From Winogradskyella litoriviva (lineage in GTDB: Bacteria > Bacteroidota > Bacteroidia > Flavobacteriales > Flavobacteriaceae), in NCBI RefSeq assembly GCF_013249065.1, contig NZ_JABRWQ010000002.1:496001-560000 (forward strand): a stretch of DNA of 64,000 bases, in the 5' to 3' direction. The translations under genes were made by a program, and so were the position numbers. This document shows positions 18,096-27,225 of this stretch, one piece after another. The stretch's first letter is position 1; each line of letters starts with the position of its first letter. Below the pieces are notes generated by a model. The model did no database searches. It saw only the letters and a list, made by a program, of their open reading frames with translations, and was not told the origin of the DNA.

Positions 18096-19958
18096 TTGAA
18101 TTATCTCAACGTAGAAAACATATCAAAATCGTTTGGAGAGTTAGTGCTCTTTAAAGATTTATCATTTAGTATCCACAAAGATCAGAAAATCGCTTTTGTA
18201 GCTAAAAACGGCAGTGGTAAAACGTCTATATTAAACATTTTAGCAGGCAAAGATGCACCAGACAACGGTCAAATTGTTGTGAGAAAAGGACTTAGATTGG
18301 CTTTTCTGGATCAAGAGCCAGATTTAGACCCAAATCTTACACTCGATGAAACAATATTTGCTTCAGAGATTCCAATTCTTAAAGTTATTGAAGCTTATGA
18401 GCATGCATTAAAAAACCCAGAAGACACAGAAGCTTACCAAAAAGCTTTTGAAGCTATGGATAGAAATAATGCCTGGGAATTTGAAACACAATACCAACAA
18501 ACCCTATCTCAACTTAAACTTGATGATTTAACTCTGAAAGTAAAAACATTGTCTGGAGGACAAAAAAAACGACTAGCATTAGCGCAAGCCCTTTTAAGCA
18601 AACCAGATATTTTAATCCTAGATGAGCCAACTAACCATTTAGATTTAGAAATGATTGAATGGCTAGAAGATTATTTTGCTAAAACACAGCAAACCTTGTT
18701 TATGGTAACGCACGATCGCTATTTTTTAGAACGGGTTTGTAACGAAATTATAGAATTAGATGAAGGTCAGCTTTATACTTACAAAGGTAATTACTCTTAT
18801 TATTTAGAAAAAAGAGAAGCTAGAATAGAAAATGAAGTAACCGAAGTTGGTAAAGCAAAACAACTCTTTAAAAAAGAATTAGAATGGATGCGTCGCCAAC
18901 CCAAAGCACGTACCACGAAATCTAAAAGTAGAATAGATGATTTTTCTGAAATAAAATCTAAAGCACACAAACGTCGTAATGACCACCAAGTGCAATTAGA
19001 AATTAATATGGAACGATTGGGCAGTAAAATTATAGAGTTTCATAATGTATCAAAATCATTTAAAGACAAAACCATTTTAGATGGTTTTGAATATACTTTT
19101 AAAAAAGGAGAACGCATCGGTATTATAGGTAAAAACGGAACAGGAAAATCTACCTTCTTAAACCTCCTAACTCAAACTATGCAGCCAGATAGTGGTAAAG
19201 TTGTTGTCGGAGAAACCGTAAAAATCGGATATTATACACAAGGTGGAATTAAAGCTAAACCAAACCAAAAGGTCATAGACGTAATTAAAGAATTTGGAGA
19301 CTATATTCCATTATCAAAAGGTAGACAAATTAGTGCCCAACAGTTATTAGAACGATTTTTGTTTAACAGAAAAAAACAATGGGACTTTGTAGAAAAACTT
19401 AGTGGTGGTGAGCAAAAACGATTGTATTTATGTACTGTTTTAATTCAGAATCCTAATGTTTTAATTTTAGATGAGCCTACTAACGATTTAGATATTGTAA
19501 CCTTAAATGTCTTAGAAGATTTCTTGATGGATTTCCCTGGTGTTTTGCTAGTTGTATCCCACGATCGTTATTTTATGGATAAAATAGTAGATCATATGTT
19601 TGTATTTAGAGGCGATGGTGAAGTTGAAGATTTTCCTGGAAATTATTCAGATTTTAGAGCTTATGATATTAGTCAACCAAAGCAAATAGATCAATCTGAA
19701 AAAACAGACAACACAAAGTCTATTAAGAAAAATGAAGCTAATAAACTAGATTATAACGAACAGAAAGAATATAAAAATCTAGAATCTAAAATTAGAGCTT
19801 TAGAGTTAGACAAAACAGCCTTAGAAGAAAAATTTAATAATCCTGAATTGTCACAAGAAGACATAAAAAAATTATCAGACAAACTACAAGTAATAATGGA
19901 TTCAATTGAAGAAAAAGAAATGCGTTGGTTTGAGTTATCTGAGAAATTAGAAGACTAA
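18096..19958 (+). CDS. ABC-F family ATPase, Uup-like
   Basis: This soluble twin-ATPase has no membrane domain. Of its 620 residues, domain 1 has Walker A KNGSGKTS (37-44) and LSGGQKKR (near 152), a linker rich in charged residues follows, domain 2 has GKNGTGKST (near 345) and LSGGEQKR (near 434), and residues about 540-620 form a coiled-coil tail, the mark of the Uup subgroup. ABC-F proteins act on ribosomes or, for Uup, on branched DNA. The start is TTG at 18096, preceded by an A-rich tract; the next Met lies well inside the first ATPase domain, so TTG is the credible start. The stop abuts the next ATG. Confidence 0.9.
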   Translation: MNYLNVENISKSFGELVLFKDLSFSIHKDQKIAFVAKNGSGKTSILNILAGKDAPDNGQIVVRKGLRLAFLDQEPDLDPNLTLDETIFASEIPILKVIEAYEHALKNPEDTEAYQKAFEAMDRNNAWEFETQYQQTLSQLKLDDLTLKVKTLSGGQKKRLALAQALLSKPDILILDEPTNHLDLEMIEWLEDYFAKTQQTLFMVTHDRYFLERVCNEIIELDEGQLYTYKGNYSYYLEKREARIENEVTEVGKAKQLFKKELEWMRRQPKARTTKSKSRIDDFSEIKSKAHKRRNDHQVQLEINMERLGSKIIEFHNVSKSFKDKTILDGFEYTFKKGERIGIIGKNGTGKSTFLNLLTQTMQPDSGKVVVGETVKIGYYTQGGIKAKPNQKVIDVIKEFGDYIPLSKGRQISAQQLLERFLFNRKKQWDFVEKLSGGEQKRLYLCTVLIQNPNVLILDEPTNDLDIVTLNVLEDFLMDFPGVLLVVSHDRYFMDKIVDHMFVFRGDGEVEDFPGNYSDFRAYDISQPKQIDQSEKTDNTKSIKKNEANKLDYNEQKEYKNLESKIRALELDKTALEEKFNNPELSQEDIKKLSDKLQVIMDSIEEKEMRWFELSEKLED

Positions 19959-20729
19959 ATGTATCAGGTTTTGGCCTACATAAAATTTCTATTAAGTGCC
20001 ACTAATCAACATGGTGTCCACTCTCCTTTTGTCTATAATTTTGTAACTAAATGTTTATACGATAAAAAAAAGTATACTGCATACAAAACATTAAATAATT
20101 ACCGTAAAATCCTTAAAAATTCAAAAATTGAACTAGAAATAACCGATTTAGGTGAAGGTTCAAAAGTATTGAATTCAACGCAACGAAAAGTTAGCGATAT
20201 GGTAAAAGCATCAAGCAGCTCAAAAAAAGAATCCAAATTATTATTTAGATTATCACAATATTTCAATTTTAATACCATTTTAGAGCTTGGTACCTCTTTA
20301 GGAATGGGAACTTATGCGTTAGCATTAGCAAACCAGTCTTCAGTAATTACAACTATTGAAGGCTGCCCAAACACGTCAGCTTTTGCAAAATCTAAATTAG
20401 ATGATTTAGACATCAAAAATATTCATTTTAAAGTAGGTAGTTTCGCTGAACGTATTCAAAAATTAAAAGATGAAAATTATGATTTCATTTACTTTGATGG
20501 GCATCATAACAAAAATGCAACTATTCAATATTTCGAAGCCTTTTTACCTAAAATTCATAATGATACCGTTTTTTTATTCGATGATATTTATTGGTCTAAA
20601 GGCATGACTGAAGCTTGGGAATATATTAAAAACCACGAGTCGGTTAAAGTCACCGTAGATTGTTTTCATTTAGGCATTGTATTTTTTAGAAGAGAACAAG
20701 CAAAAGAACATTTTAAAATTAGATTGTAA
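19959..20729 (+). CDS. Class I SAM-dependent O-methyltransferase-like protein
   Basis: This 256-residue protein starts at the base after the ABC-F stop codon, so the two are co-translated. Motif I is ILELGTSLGMGTYALALA (near residue 107), followed by ITTIEGCP at the end of strand 2 and FIYFDGHHNKNATIQYFE (near 175), as in catechol-type O-methyltransferases. The N-terminal HGVHSPFVYNFVTKCLYD segment is typical of a Bacteroidetes-specific family. The substrate is unknown. The constant link to an ABC-F gene could suggest a role near translation, but that is only an inference from position. Confidence 0.8.
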   Translation: MYQVLAYIKFLLSATNQHGVHSPFVYNFVTKCLYDKKKYTAYKTLNNYRKILKNSKIELEITDLGEGSKVLNSTQRKVSDMVKASSSSKKESKLLFRLSQYFNFNTILELGTSLGMGTYALALANQSSVITTIEGCPNTSAFAKSKLDDLDIKNIHFKVGSFAERIQKLKDENYDFIYFDGHHNKNATIQYFEAFLPKIHNDTVFLFDDIYWSKGMTEAWEYIKNHESVKVTVDCFHLGIVFFRREQAKEHFKIRL

Positions 20730-20816
20730 CATCCTTATAACTTTGACGTCTTATTAACAAATTACTGCAAAAACTAGTATCTTGCAGAACAGTTAAGCAA
20801 CTAAGAGCATTTAATT

Positions 20817-21506
20817 ATGAGTGACAACGTCATTGAAATTAGAAATATCATCAGAGATTTTAAATTAGGACAAGAAATTGTTCATGTTTTAAAAGGTATC
20901 GATTTAGATATAAAACGTGGTGAATATGTTGCCATTATGGGACCATCTGGCTCAGGTAAATCTACACTTATGAATTTATTAGGCTGCTTAGACACACCAA
21001 CAGCAGGTTCTTATAATTTAAACGGAAACGACGTTAGCCAAATGACTGATGATGAGTTAGCAGATATTAGAAACACAGAAATTGGTTTCGTTTTTCAAAC
21101 CTTTAACCTATTGCCAAGAACAACAGCTTTAGATAATGTTGCATTACCCATGGTTTATGCTGGAGCTTCTAAAAAAGATAGGGAAGAACGCGCTACTGAG
21201 GTTTTAACTGATGTTGGACTTGCTGACCGAATGGACCACAAACCCAATCAACTTTCTGGTGGACAAAGACAACGTGTAGCTGTTGGTAGAGCTTTAGTAA
21301 ATAAGCCTTCAATTATTTTAGCAGATGAGCCTACAGGTAACTTAGACTCTAAAACAGGTACAGAAATTATGGCATTATTCGACCAAATTCATGCCAACGG
21401 AAACACCGTAATTATGGTAACACACGAAGAAGATATTGCTGCACACGCTAAACGTGTTATACGTTTACGCGATGGTATAATTGAGAGTGATACTTTTAAC
21501 GCTTAG
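20817..21506 (+). CDS. ABC transporter ATP-binding protein, LolD/MacB type
   Basis: The 229-residue ATPase has Walker [10 protein letters not shown] (42-50), Q-loop FQTFNLLPR, signature [15 protein letters not shown] and Walker [13 protein letters not shown] followed by the H-loop THEED. The [12 protein letters not shown] wording is characteristic of the LolD/FtsE/MacB group, which powers lipoprotein release or mechanotransmission rather than classic transport. No permease gene is adjacent, so its membrane partner must be encoded elsewhere. It is a stand-alone gene with 87 and 97 nt on either side. Confidence 0.9.
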   Translation: MSDNVIEIRNIIRDFKLGQEIVHVLKGIDLDIKRGEYVAIMGPSGSGKSTLMNLLGCLDTPTAGSYNLNGNDVSQMTDDELADIRNTEIGFVFQTFNLLPRTTALDNVALPMVYAGASKKDREERATEVLTDVGLADRMDHKPNQLSGGQRQRVAVGRALVNKPSIILADEPTGNLDSKTGTEIMALFDQIHANGNTVIMVTHEEDIAAHAKRVIRLRDGIIESDTFNA

Positions 21507-21590
21507 GTGTTGGCACTTAATTATTAAATGTTGGTGTATGATTATTAATTCTTAATATTCAAAAACTTTTCAGCATACAACTTAAACTCT

Positions 21591-21598
21591 TAACTTTG
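21591..21598 (+). promoter_or_regulatory. -7 box before the adenosyltransferase gene
   Basis: TAACTTTG matches TAnnTTTG and ends 5 nt before the ATG at 21604. No good TTG is seen at the usual distance. If used, the transcript would start at or next to the start codon. Confidence 0.35.
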
Positions 21599-21603
21599 TT
21601 TAC

Positions 21604-22179
21604 ATGAAAGTATATACAAAAACAGGAGACAAAGGCACAACCGCACTATTTGGTGGCACACGCGTTCCTAAGCATCATATAAGAATAGAAAGTTACGGTA
21701 CTATAGACGAGCTAAATTCGCACATAGGTCTAATTAGAGATCAAGACATTAATCAATTGTATAAAAATACATTAATGCATATTCAAGATCGTTTATTCAC
21801 TGTTGGTGCCATCTTAGCAACTGACCCAGAAAAAGCTGAATTAAAAAATGGAAAATCACGCTTAAATATTCCGAAGATATCTAACCAAGACATTGAGAAA
21901 TTAGAAAAGGAAATGGATTCTATGGAAGACAGTCTTCCACCTATGACGCATTTTGTTTTACCTGGAGGTCATCAAACTGTGTCATTCTGTCACATTGCTC
22001 GCACAGTATGCCGTAGAGCAGAGCGTTTGGCGTCTCATCTTAATGAAATAGAACCTTTTCAACCCGAAACTTTAATGTATATCAATAGACTATCTGACTA
22101 CCTTTTTGTATTGGCACGGAAATTGTCTTATGATTTAAAGGCTGAAGAGATAAAGTGGATTCCTCAAAAAAATTCATAA
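21604..22179 (+). CDS. Cob(I)yrinate a,c-diamide adenosyltransferase, PduO type
   Basis: The enzyme transfers the adenosyl group of ATP to cob(I)alamin to make coenzyme B12. The 191-residue PduO-type protein has the N-terminal ATP-binding KVYTKTGDKGTTALFGG segment (2-18), YGTIDELNSHIG, and the C-terminal HIARTVCRRAERLAS and YINRLSDYLFVLAR helices of the trimeric enzyme. No cobalamin biosynthesis genes are nearby, so it may serve salvage of imported cobamides for mutases elsewhere. No cobalamin riboswitch is visible upstream. Confidence 0.95.
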   Translation: MKVYTKTGDKGTTALFGGTRVPKHHIRIESYGTIDELNSHIGLIRDQDINQLYKNTLMHIQDRLFTVGAILATDPEKAELKNGKSRLNIPKISNQDIEKLEKEMDSMEDSLPPMTHFVLPGGHQTVSFCHIARTVCRRAERLASHLNEIEPFQPETLMYINRLSDYLFVLARKLSYDLKAEEIKWIPQKNS

Positions 22180-22189
22180 ACCTAAAGCC

Positions 22190-22224
22190 TTTAGACCTTA
22201 AATAATGCAATATTTAGGTCTAAA
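22190..22224 (+). terminator. Long hairpin after the adenosyltransferase gene
   Basis: Arms of 14-15 nt (TTTAGACCTTAAATA with TATTTAGGTCTAAA, one bulge) and a 6-nt loop start 11 nt after the stop codon. There is no U-tract after it, so it may be a weak terminator or an mRNA end stabiliser. The rest of the gap to 22424 shows nothing else. Confidence 0.45.
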
Positions 22225-22424
22225 TAAGTTGAATATTATACGTTCTTACTATTAATGATTAAACATTTATAAATGAATTTTGATTAATTAAAGATTCACA
22301 AAAATAAATGTTCAGCGAGACGAATAAATTAAAATATTTATCCTAAAAGCTAATTAATTTAATTTTTCCTTGAATTATTCAACTAAAAAATTATTTTTGC
22401 AAAAATTAAATTATACACGCTATT

Positions 22425-22646
22425 ATGTATTGGACATTAGAATTAGCATCTTATTTAAGTGATGCGCCTTGGCCAGCAACCAAAGATGAGCTTATTGACT
22501 ACGCAATTAGAACAGGAGCGCCATTGGAAGTTGTTGAAAATTTACAAGCAATTGAAGACGAAGGAGATTCTTACGACTCTATTGAAGAAATTTGGCCAGA
22601 TTACCCAACTGATGAAGATTACCTCTGGAATGAGGATGAATATTAA
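22425..22646 (+). CDS. DUF2795 family small acidic protein
   Basis: This 73-residue protein is highly acidic at its C-terminus and aromatic-rich (MYWTLELASYLSDAPWPAT at the N-terminus; EEIWPDYPTDEDYLWNEDEY at the end). It matches, from memory, a very conserved Bacteroidetes family assigned to DUF2795; its function is unknown. It is soluble, with no signal peptide. It is a single-gene unit followed by a strong terminator and lies just before secA. An overlapping frame starting at 22459 is rejected because it lacks this conservation. Confidence 0.9.
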   Translation: MYWTLELASYLSDAPWPATKDELIDYAIRTGAPLEVVENLQAIEDEGDSYDSIEEIWPDYPTDEDYLWNEDEY

Positions 22647-22662
22647 CATATAAAATTATCAC

Positions 22663-22703
22663 AAAAAAGTCTCTTACGTTTCTATAACTAAGAGACTTTT
22701 TTT
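22663..22703 (+). terminator. Rho-independent terminator after DUF2795 gene
   Basis: Perfect 14-bp arms (core AAGTCTCTTA / TAAGAGACTT), a 12-nt loop and a run of seven Ts. The A-run before the first arm could make it work on both strands. Confidence 0.9.
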
Positions 22704-22884
22704 ATTTTCGGATGCTTTTTTATTCTGAAAAAAAACTAAATCAGTAACTCAATTTTTATAACCATTAATTATCCATTTGAAGGGATTTTATACGTTTATT
22801 AAATTAAATACTGAATTACAAAATAAAACTAACGGAATCAAAATCAATGATTGAAACCATTCAATCTATTACAAAATATAAAAT

Positions 22885-25800
22885 ATGACCTTTTTAGATA
22901 AAGTACTTAAAGTTTTTCTTGGCGATAAATCGCAAAAAGACGTTGGTACAATGAAACCAATTGTCGATAAAATTAAAACTTTCGAAAAAGCCTTAGAAGC
23001 TTTATCTCACGACGAACTCAGAGCAAAAACAATAGAGTTTAAAGCCATTATAGAAGAAGCAAGAAAACCTCTTCAAACTAAAAAAGATGACCTTTTAACA
23101 AAAGCTCAGGATACAGAAGACATTGACGAAAGAGAAGATATATATCTAGAAGTTGATAAAATTGATGATGAAATTTACGAGGTAACTGAAGGTGTTTTAA
23201 ATGATATTCTTCCAGAAGCTTTTGCTGTTGTAAAAGAAACAGCTAAGCGTTTTGTACACAATACGAAGATTCCTGTAACGGCAAATGCATTTGATAGAGA
23301 AATTTCTGGTGAAAACGATTATGTAACTCTAGAAGGTGATCAAGCAATATGGGCAAATTCTTGGGATGCTGCAGGTAAACCAATTACTTGGGACATGATT
23401 CACTATGATGTACAATTAATTGGTGGTATTGCCATGCACCAAGGTAAAATTGCAGAAATGCAAACGGGTGAAGGTAAAACGTTAGTAGCAACGCTTCCTG
23501 TGTATTTAAATGCGCTAGCAGGTAAGGGTGTGCACCTGGTAACCGTTAATGATTACCTAGCAAAACGAGATAGTGCTTGGATGGCTCCAATTTTTCAGTT
23601 TCATGGTATGAGTATTGATTGTATTGATTACCATACACCAAATTCTGACGCACGTCGTAAAGCTTACAATGCAGATATTACATACGGAACAAATAACGAA
23701 TTTGGCTTTGATTATTTACGTGATAACATGGCGCATTCGCCAGACGATTTAGTGCAACGTCCTCACCATTATGCAATTGTAGATGAGGTCGATTCTGTAT
23801 TAGTAGATGATGCACGTACACCTTTAATTATTTCTGGTCCAGTACCTCGAGGAGATGAGCACGAGTTTGATGCCTTAAAACCAAAAGTGCAGCAGATAGA
23901 AGATGTACAACGCAAGTATTTAGTTGGTGTTTTAGCTGAAGCAAAAAAGTTGATTTTAGCAGGCGACACTAAAGAAGGTGGTTTTCAATTATTAAGGGCT
24001 TACAGAGGTATTCCAAAAAACAAAGCCTTAATTAAGTTTTTATCTGAAGAAGGTGTTAAGCAATTACTTCAAAAAACAGAAAACTTCTACATGCAAGATA
24101 ACAATAGAGAAATGCCTAAAGTAGACGCAGAACTCTATTATGTTATTGATGAAAAAAATAATCAAGTAGAATTAACTGATAAAGGTGTAGATTTCCTTTC
24201 GGGTGAAGATGACCCAAATTTCTTTGTAATGCCAGAAATGGGAACTGAAATTGCCAAAATTGAATCTAAAGGTTTATCATCTGAAGAAGAAGCCAACTTA
24301 AAAGAAGATTTATTTAGAGATTTTGGTGTTAAATCAGAACGTATACACACACTTAACCAATTATTAAAAGCATACGCCTTATTTGAAAAAGACAATCAAT
24401 ATGTTGTAATGGACAACAAGGTTATGATTGTAGATGAGCAAACAGGTCGTATTATGGATGGTCGTCGTTACAGTGATGGATTACACCAAGCCATTGAAGC
24501 AAAAGAAAACGTAAAAGTAGAAGCAGCAACCCAAACATTTGCAACAGTTACTCTTCAAAATTATTTTAGAATGTACCGTAAACTGTCTGGTATGACAGGT
24601 ACTGCGGTAACTGAAGCTGGTGAACTTTGGGAAATCTATAAATTAGATGTTGTAGAAATCCCAACAAACAGACCAATTGCTAGAGATGATAGAGACGATT
24701 TAGTGTACAAAACTAAACGTGAAAAATATAATGCCGTTATCGATGAAGTGGTAAGTCTATCTAATGCAGGTCGTCCAGTACTTATTGGTACAACAAACGT
24801 TGAGATTTCCGAGTTATTAGGAAAAATGCTAAGCATACGTAAAATACCACATAACGTGTTAAATGCTAAACAACATAAAAAAGAAGCAGACATTGTTGCA
24901 CAAGCTGGTAATGCTGGCCAAGTAACTATTGCAACTAACATGGCTGGTCGTGGTACAGATATTAAATTAAGTGACGAAGTAAAAGCTGCTGGTGGTTTAG
25001 CCATTGTTGGTACTGAGCGTCACGATTCTCGTCGTGTAGATAGACAATTACGTGGTAGAGCTGGTCGTCAAGGAGACCCAGGAAGTTCGCAGTTCTACGT
25101 ATCTTTAGAAGATAATCTGATGCGTCTTTTTGGCTCTGAACGTATTGCCAAAATGATGGACAGAATGGGCTTAAAAGAAGGCGAAGTAATTCAGCATTCT
25201 ATGATTTCTAAATCTATTGAGCGTGCACAGAAAAAAGTAGAAGAAAATAACTTTGGTGTACGTAAACGATTATTAGAATATGATGATGTAATGAATGCAC
25301 AACGTGAAGTAGTTTACAAACGTCGTCGTAATGCCTTACATGGAGAACGATTAAGAGTTGATTTAGCCAACATGATTTATGATACCTCAGAAGGTATTGC
25401 AAATAATAACAAAGATGCTAACGATTTTAAAAACTTTGAGTTTGAATTGATTCGTTATTTCTCAATGGCATCGCCTATTTCTGAAGCAGAATTCGGAAAA
25501 ATGGGAGCCCAAGAAATTGCAGGTGTAATTTATAAAGCAGCTTTTAAGCATTACAGAGAAAAAATGCAACGCGCTGCAGATTTAGCATTTCCAGTAATTG
25601 AAAATGTATATAATACACAACGCGATAAGTTTAAGCGTATCGTTGTACCATTTACAGATGGTGTAAAGAATTTACAAGTCGTTACCGATTTACAAAAAGC
25701 ATACGAAACCAAAGGAACACAGTTAATCAATGATTTTGAAAAAAACATTACACTCGCTATTGTAGATGATGCTTGGAAAGTACATTTACGTAAAATGGAT

Positions 25801-26238
25801 GAATTAAAACAATCTGTTCAATTAGCTGTACACGAGCAAAAAGACCCATTATTAATATACAAGTTTGAATCTTTTGAGTTGTTTAAAGCAATGATTGACC
25901 AAGTGAATAAAGATGTGATTTCATTCTTATTTAAAGGTGAAATTCCGCAAGAAACAGCAGATACCATTCAAGAAGCTAAAAAACGAAAAGAGGAAAAATT
26001 ACAAACTCAAAAAGAAGAGATTCAAAATTTAGACGAACGTGCTTCTCAGAGTAGACAAGTGGGTGAAGGCGCTTCTCGTCAACAACAAGTTGTAGAAACT
26101 ATTGTTAGAGACCAACCAAAAATTGGGCGTAATGATAAAGTAACGATTAAACATGTAATGAGCGGTGAAGCAAAAGAAGTAAAATACAAACAAGCTATAC
26201 CATTAATCGCTAAAGGCGAATGGGTTTTGGTTGAATAA
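22885..26238 (+). CDS. secA: Preprotein translocase ATPase SecA, long Bacteroidetes form
   Basis: SecA drives unfolded proteins through SecYEG. At 1117 residues it is longer than the ~900 of E. coli. Walker A is MQTGEGKTLVA (near 192), DEAD-box VDEVDSVLVDDART (near 298), and motor-2 TNMAGRGTDIKL (near 685) and GRAGRQGDPGSS. Extra segments lie near residues 40-80 and 340-470. The usual Cys-rich zinc tail for SecB is absent; the protein ends in a charged linker and a KVTIKHVMSGEAKEVKYKQA-type module finishing with GEWVLVE. The gene is monocistronic with a terminator 46 nt after its stop. Confidence 0.98.
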   Translation: MTFLDKVLKVFLGDKSQKDVGTMKPIVDKIKTFEKALEALSHDELRAKTIEFKAIIEEARKPLQTKKDDLLTKAQDTEDIDEREDIYLEVDKIDDEIYEVTEGVLNDILPEAFAVVKETAKRFVHNTKIPVTANAFDREISGENDYVTLEGDQAIWANSWDAAGKPITWDMIHYDVQLIGGIAMHQGKIAEMQTGEGKTLVATLPVYLNALAGKGVHLVTVNDYLAKRDSAWMAPIFQFHGMSIDCIDYHTPNSDARRKAYNADITYGTNNEFGFDYLRDNMAHSPDDLVQRPHHYAIVDEVDSVLVDDARTPLIISGPVPRGDEHEFDALKPKVQQIEDVQRKYLVGVLAEAKKLILAGDTKEGGFQLLRAYRGIPKNKALIKFLSEEGVKQLLQKTENFYMQDNNREMPKVDAELYYVIDEKNNQVELTDKGVDFLSGEDDPNFFVMPEMGTEIAKIESKGLSSEEEANLKEDLFRDFGVKSERIHTLNQLLKAYALFEKDNQYVVMDNKVMIVDEQTGRIMDGRRYSDGLHQAIEAKENVKVEAATQTFATVTLQNYFRMYRKLSGMTGTAVTEAGELWEIYKLDVVEIPTNRPIARDDRDDLVYKTKREKYNAVIDEVVSLSNAGRPVLIGTTNVEISELLGKMLSIRKIPHNVLNAKQHKKEADIVAQAGNAGQVTIATNMAGRGTDIKLSDEVKAAGGLAIVGTERHDSRRVDRQLRGRAGRQGDPGSSQFYVSLEDNLMRLFGSERIAKMMDRMGLKEGEVIQHSMISKSIERAQKKVEENNFGVRKRLLEYDDVMNAQREVVYKRRRNALHGERLRVDLANMIYDTSEGIANNNKDANDFKNFEFELIRYFSMASPISEAEFGKMGAQEIAGVIYKAAFKHYREKMQRAADLAFPVIENVYNTQRDKFKRIVVPFTDGVKNLQVVTDLQKAYETKGTQLINDFEKNITLAIVDDAWKVHLRKMDELKQSVQLAVHEQKDPLLIYKFESFELFKAMIDQVNKDVISFLFKGEIPQETADTIQEAKKRKEEKLQTQKEEIQNLDERASQSRQVGEGASRQQQVVETIVRDQPKIGRNDKVTIKHVMSGEAKEVKYKQAIPLIAKGEWVLVE

Positions 26239-26284
26239 AACTCATAATGGCATTTTAATCTAGGTTAAGAAACTAAATACTAAT

Positions 26285-26315
26285 AATCCTGATGTTATTG
26301 CATCAGGATTTTTTT
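26285..26315 (+). terminator. secA terminator
   Basis: Perfect 10-bp arms AATCCTGATG / CATCAGGATT, a 6-nt loop and a T-run. Confidence 0.92.
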
Positions 26316-26414
26316 GTTAAAAACTTAAGAACATTGCGCCTCAGAACAAAGAATGTCCCACTCCTTTGTCTAAATCTCTAATAACCAACATAACACACTT
26401 ATTTACAGCAAAAT

Positions 26415-26462
26415 ATACGTAGAACTACGTATTGACTTCTGTTTTTATTTTATATAATTTTA
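26415..26462 (+). promoter_or_regulatory. Candidate promoter overlapped by an 8-bp-arm palindrome
   Basis: The perfect inverted repeat ATACGTAG-aa-CTACGTAT (26415-26432) runs into TTG (26432-26434). TAATTTTA follows after a 20-nt spacer, one base off the TAnnTTTG -7 box; TTGACT-N15-TATAAT is also readable as a housekeeping-type promoter. The palindrome is placed where an operator would block the -33 region. Confidence 0.45.
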
Positions 26463-26467
26463 TAGTC

Positions 26468-26561
26468 TAGAGATAGTAAATATTAAAAATATGCCGTTTT
26501 ATTAACCCTAATCATTTGATAAATGAATTAAATCCTAATGTCACAGTTAGGATTTTTTTTG
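26468..26561 (+). ncRNA. Candidate ~90-nt small RNA
   Basis: Between the candidate promoter at 26432-26462 and the strong terminator at 26531-26561 there is no open reading frame of note. The interval would give a transcript of about 90 nt ending in a hairpin and U-tail, the form of a bacterial regulatory RNA. The terminator cannot serve secA, which has its own 220 nt earlier. Transcription is inferred only. Confidence 0.35.
26531..26561 (+). terminator. Second terminator in the secA-26632 gap
   Basis: 9-bp arms AAATCCTAA / TTAGGATTT, 8-nt loop and eight Ts. Its stem resembles those at 26285 and 28172. Confidence 0.85.
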
Positions 26562-26631
26562 CAATTGTTTAATTAAATATATTAAAAGAAAATATTTTAA
26601 TACTTTAAAGATTGATATTCAAAATTTTGAA

Positions 26632-27174
26632 ATGAAACATTACATAAAACTATTTCTCTTATCTATATGTCTATACGACTGCAATTACCACAAAACCCAA
26701 ACACCAGAAAACCCAAACATAGAAAATCAAATTATCTGTTCCAAAACAGAATGCAAAGGTACTTATGTTGGTAAAGAGTTTATTAATGGTAAAGATATTG
26801 CGCATCAATTCTCTAACCAAATGTCTGCAGCCGTTGGTGACCAATTAAAAGCCCTCTATAAATCTGGTGATTACAGTAAAGTAGATTTTAAAAATATTAC
26901 AATGACTACGGAAGGTATGGGCTCTGGTGAGGTTACATATTCTTTATCTATTCCTTTTACAGCCGTAAAGACCAAGTATAACGCTTATACCTCTTTTGAT
27001 CATGTTGGTGGATGGAACCATGCACCTGCCCTTTCTCAACGCAAAGCACAATTAGAACATCTTCTTTTATCTGGTGAACATCTAGACATAAGTAAATTAA
27101 AAACCACAGCAGAGGGTTTACAAGAATATTGGATACAGTGGAAACATAAAACTATTCAGGTTGAATGTGAATAA
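26632..27174 (+). CDS. Putative secreted or lipid-anchored protein of unknown function
   Basis: I do not recognise a family in this 180-residue protein. A hydrophobic N-terminus (YIKLFLLSICLY) is followed by a Cys at position 17 in a poor lipobox (LYDC), so it is exported and perhaps lipidated. Further cysteines occur near the start of the mature part (ICSKTEC) and one at the end (VECE). The middle reads as a small alpha/beta domain (SAAVGDQLKALYKSGDYSKV; GSGEVTYSLSIPF). It follows the candidate small RNA by 70 nt and is flanked by no functional partner, so no role is proposed. Confidence 0.65.
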   Translation: MKHYIKLFLLSICLYDCNYHKTQTPENPNIENQIICSKTECKGTYVGKEFINGKDIAHQFSNQMSAAVGDQLKALYKSGDYSKVDFKNITMTTEGMGSGEVTYSLSIPFTAVKTKYNAYTSFDHVGGWNHAPALSQRKAQLEHLLLSGEHLDISKLKTTAEGLQEYWIQWKHKTIQVECE

Positions 27175-27225
27175 TTCTATATGTTAAAAATAGACCTCAA
27201 CAGAACCAATTAAATCACTAATAGT

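Noticed and set aside
21507..21603. Cobalamin riboswitch before the adenosyltransferase
   Set aside because: The 97-bp gap is too short and shows no B12-box-like sequence or fold.
22459..22653. Second plus-strand frame overlapping the DUF2795 gene
   Set aside because: The other frame carries the conserved family sequence and the terminator follows both; this frame has no family.
24636..25004. 122-codon open frame antisense to secA
   Set aside because: Lies wholly within the conserved motor domain; no promoter or start signal.
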